Shown here in pieces: positions 6,813-7,549 of a stretch of DNA of 7,549 bases. This DNA is from Chloroflexota bacterium (GTDB taxonomy: Bacteria; Chloroflexota; Limnocylindria; Limnocylindrales; CSP1-4), in NCBI GenBank assembly GCA_021789355.1, contig JAJYJR010000274.1:1-7549 (forward strand), read 5' to 3'. Every line of letters starts with the position of its first letter. Position 1 is the stretch's first letter. Position numbers and translations under genes: made by a program. Below the pieces are notes generated by a model. That model saw only the letters and a program-made list of their open reading frames with translations, did no database searches and had not been told where the DNA came from.

Positions 6813-7048
6813 AGCGGATCGCACTGGCACTTGGGCTGATCGCCGCGCTGGCCTTCGCCGGGACTGCGGCGGCGGCCGGCCCGCCGACAACGCCGAACGG
6901 GTACGCCGGGGCCCTGAACATGGCCAACGACAACGCCCTGCCGGGCATGCTGAACGCGATGTCCCACGACAACGCGCACGGCAACGCCGGCATGTACTGC
7001 GCCGTGTACATCACGAACGGCATTGCCGCACCGGGCAGCTGCCACTAG
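6809..7048 (+). CDS. Small secreted protein with signal peptide (79 aa)
   Basis: The N-terminus MKRIALALGLIAALAFAGTA has two basic residues, a hydrophobic core and then AAAG. That is a classic Sec signal peptide, with cleavage expected near residue 23. The mature part is about 56 residues, rich in Asn, Ala, Gly, His and Met. It contains a degenerate repeat: MANDNALPGM at 38-47 and MSHDNAHGNAGM at 51-62, both of the form M-x-x-D-N-A...G-M. Cys64 and Cys78 could form one disulfide outside the cell. There is no lipobox. A strong Shine-Dalgarno sequence and an ATGA overlap with the upstream gene support the start and co-expression. I do not recognise the family. A secreted signalling, antimicrobial or metal-binding peptide would all fit, and none is demonstrated. 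Confidence 0.82.
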   Translation: MKRIALALGLIAALAFAGTAAAAGPPTTPNGYAGALNMANDNALPGMLNAMSHDNAHGNAGMYCAVYITNGIAAPGSCH

Positions 7049-7055
7049 GACGGTT

Positions 7056-7060
7056 GGAGA
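7056..7060 (+). promoter_or_regulatory. Ribosome binding site of the DUF1059-type gene
   Basis: GGAGA lies 6 bases before ATG 7067, in the 18-base gap after the secreted protein gene. It fixes the start at 7067. Confidence 0.65.
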
Positions 7061-7066
7061 CGAGCC

Positions 7067-7285
7067 ATGCGGGGAGTCGATTGCGTCGCACCCAACTGTG
7101 CGCACCTGCACGCCGAGAGCGACGAGGCGCTCTTGCAGGAAGCGATGCGCCACGCACAAGACGTCCATCCGGAGATGGACTTTCCAGAATCGCTCGCTCG
7201 CGAGTTCGTGCGAGCGGGCGCCTACGACGACCACGAGCATGCAGCAACCGAGTCCGCAGACTCGGCCCAGCCGCGGGTAGATTGA
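7067..7285 (+). CDS. DUF1059-type small Cys2His2 protein (72 aa)
   Basis: This 72-residue protein carries the DUF1059 pattern: two cysteines near the start (Cys6 and Cys11 in VDCVAPNCAHLHAES), then a helix ending in two histidines (His29 and His34 in EAMRHAQDVHPEM). The C-x4-C-x17-H-x4-H spacing suggests a small zinc-binding module. Family members are about 55-70 residues and their function is unknown. There is no signal peptide, so it is cytoplasmic. The C-terminal part after residue 52 is acidic and looks disordered. It follows the secreted protein gene after 18 bases, so it probably shares its transcript. What it contributes is unclear; a small metal-binding or stress-related accessory is a guess. 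Family assignment is by motif memory, not by a search. Confidence 0.8.
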   Translation: MRGVDCVAPNCAHLHAESDEALLQEAMRHAQDVHPEMDFPESLAREFVRAGAYDDHEHAATESADSAQPRVD

Positions 7286-7297
7286 ACGGCTCATCAT

Positions 7298-7314
7298 GCG
7301 GCTCGCCGAGCCGC
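7298..7314 (+). terminator. GC-rich hairpin after the small-gene operon
   Basis: GCGGCTC (7298-7304) and GAGCCGC (7308-7314) are exact reverse complements around the loop GCC, starting 12 bases after the DUF1059-type stop codon. The position fits a transcript end, but no T-run follows, so it is at best a T-less terminator or 3' end stabiliser. Confidence 0.45.
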
Positions 7315-7327
7315 CGGAGCCGTGCGA

Positions 7328-7498
7328 GTGGTTGCGGAGCGCGTGACGCGGCGGCAGTCGCGCCTCGCCGAACGCGCGACCGACCGGGAGGTCGGTGTCG
7401 TCGCGGCCGTCCTGGTCGCCGGGTCGGAGAAGGGGTCGCCCACCGCCTCGGTCTGTGCGCCGGGGCTCGCCCGGCAGCTGGCGCAACTGGACGCTTGA
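7328..7498 (+). CDS. Possible small ORF of unknown function (56 aa)
   Basis: From GTG 7328 the frame runs 56 codons, with nearly all third bases G or C, to a TGA at 7496-7498. GGAG at 7316-7319 is 8 bases upstream, a good spacing. The product starts VVAERVTRRQSRLAERATD and ends LARQLAQLDA. I recognise no family and see no signal peptide or transmembrane segment. Its last residues and stop are encoded by copy 2 of the 23-bp repeat. It also contains a hairpin (7379-7396), which argues for non-coding DNA or a remnant. GTG 7322 and GTG 7343 are alternative starts. It could equally be open by chance at this GC content. Confidence 0.3.
   Translation: MVAERVTRRQSRLAERATDREVGVVAAVLVAGSEKGSPTASVCAPGLARQLAQLDA
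7379..7396. repeat. Perfect 7-bp inverted repeat with GGGA loop
   Basis: ACCGACC (7379-7385) pairs with GGTCGGT (7390-7396) around GGGA. It lies in the region after the operon. There is no T-run. It may be a second T-less terminator or an operator-like dyad. Confidence 0.4.
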
Positions 7499-7501
7499 TC
7501 G
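7479..7501. repeat. 23-bp perfect direct repeat, copy 2
   Basis: This is identical over 23 bases, in the same orientation, to 3160-3182. It lies about 190 bases after the last confident gene. An AGGAGG at 7517-7522 follows, but no ATG, GTG or TTG lies at a normal distance after it before the window ends. Together the copies bracket about 4.3 kb with the hydrolase remnant, the plus-strand regulator and its three small genes. Confidence 0.9.
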
Positions 7502-7549
7502 AGCGGCCGACGGCGCAGGAGGCTACCCGGGCCAGGCCCTGTGTCCCCC

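Noticed and set aside
4380..6890. Minus-strand open frame of 836 codons
   Set aside because: It is antisense to the plus-strand regulator, which has clear domains. It is open only because of the high third-base GC of the real gene.
7296..7346. 16-codon ATG micro-ORF after the DUF1059-type gene
   Set aside because: Its start region is the stem of the 7298-7314 hairpin and it has no ribosome binding site at a proper distance.
7517..7522. AGGAGG as a ribosome binding site for a gene off the right edge
   Set aside because: No start codon occurs within normal spacing. The nearest GTG (7541) is 18 bases away.

Overview
The window is very GC-rich, with strong G/C preference at third codon positions. 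That fits a high-GC bacterium such as a member of Actinomycetota or of high-GC Chloroflexota. The lineage is inferred from base composition and from the presence of large ATPase-LuxR regulators, not from a marker gene. No RNA gene, transposase, integrase or CRISPR array is visible.

Two very large LuxR-type regulators of the LAL/MalT class stand head to head and fill most of the window. Each has an N-terminal P-loop ATPase, a long helical (TPR-like) sensor region and a C-terminal helix-turn-helix (HTH). The left one (minus strand, 3245 to 132) is unusual because it appears to carry two LuxR-like HTH domains, separated by about 110 residues of uncharacterised alpha/beta-like sequence. The right one (plus strand, 3711 to 6524) has the ordinary single HTH. 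The roughly 465 bases between them hold several GC-rich hairpins. They also hold a 50-codon N-terminal fragment of an alpha/beta hydrolase, whose stop codon overlaps the start codon of the right-hand regulator.

Downstream of the right-hand regulator, on the same strand and tightly packed, are three small genes: an unrecognised 91-residue protein, a 79-residue protein with a clear signal peptide and an internal repeat, and a 72-residue DUF1059-type protein with a Cys2His2 pattern. ATGA overlap and close spacing suggest one transcript. A possible further small ORF (7328 to 7498) follows two hairpins. At the left edge a TPR-type coding fragment on the minus strand overlaps the end of the double-HTH regulator and has no usable start codon.

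The least expected non-coding signal is a perfect 23-bp direct repeat at 3160-3182 and 7479-7501. It brackets the hydrolase remnant, the right-hand regulator and its three small genes. Together with the two truncated genes next to the regulators, it hints that this is a rearranged accessory region, but no mobility gene is seen. A possible reading is a regulator-controlled small secreted-protein operon with a divergent regulator, but the signal sensed and the role of the small proteins are not evident from the sequence.
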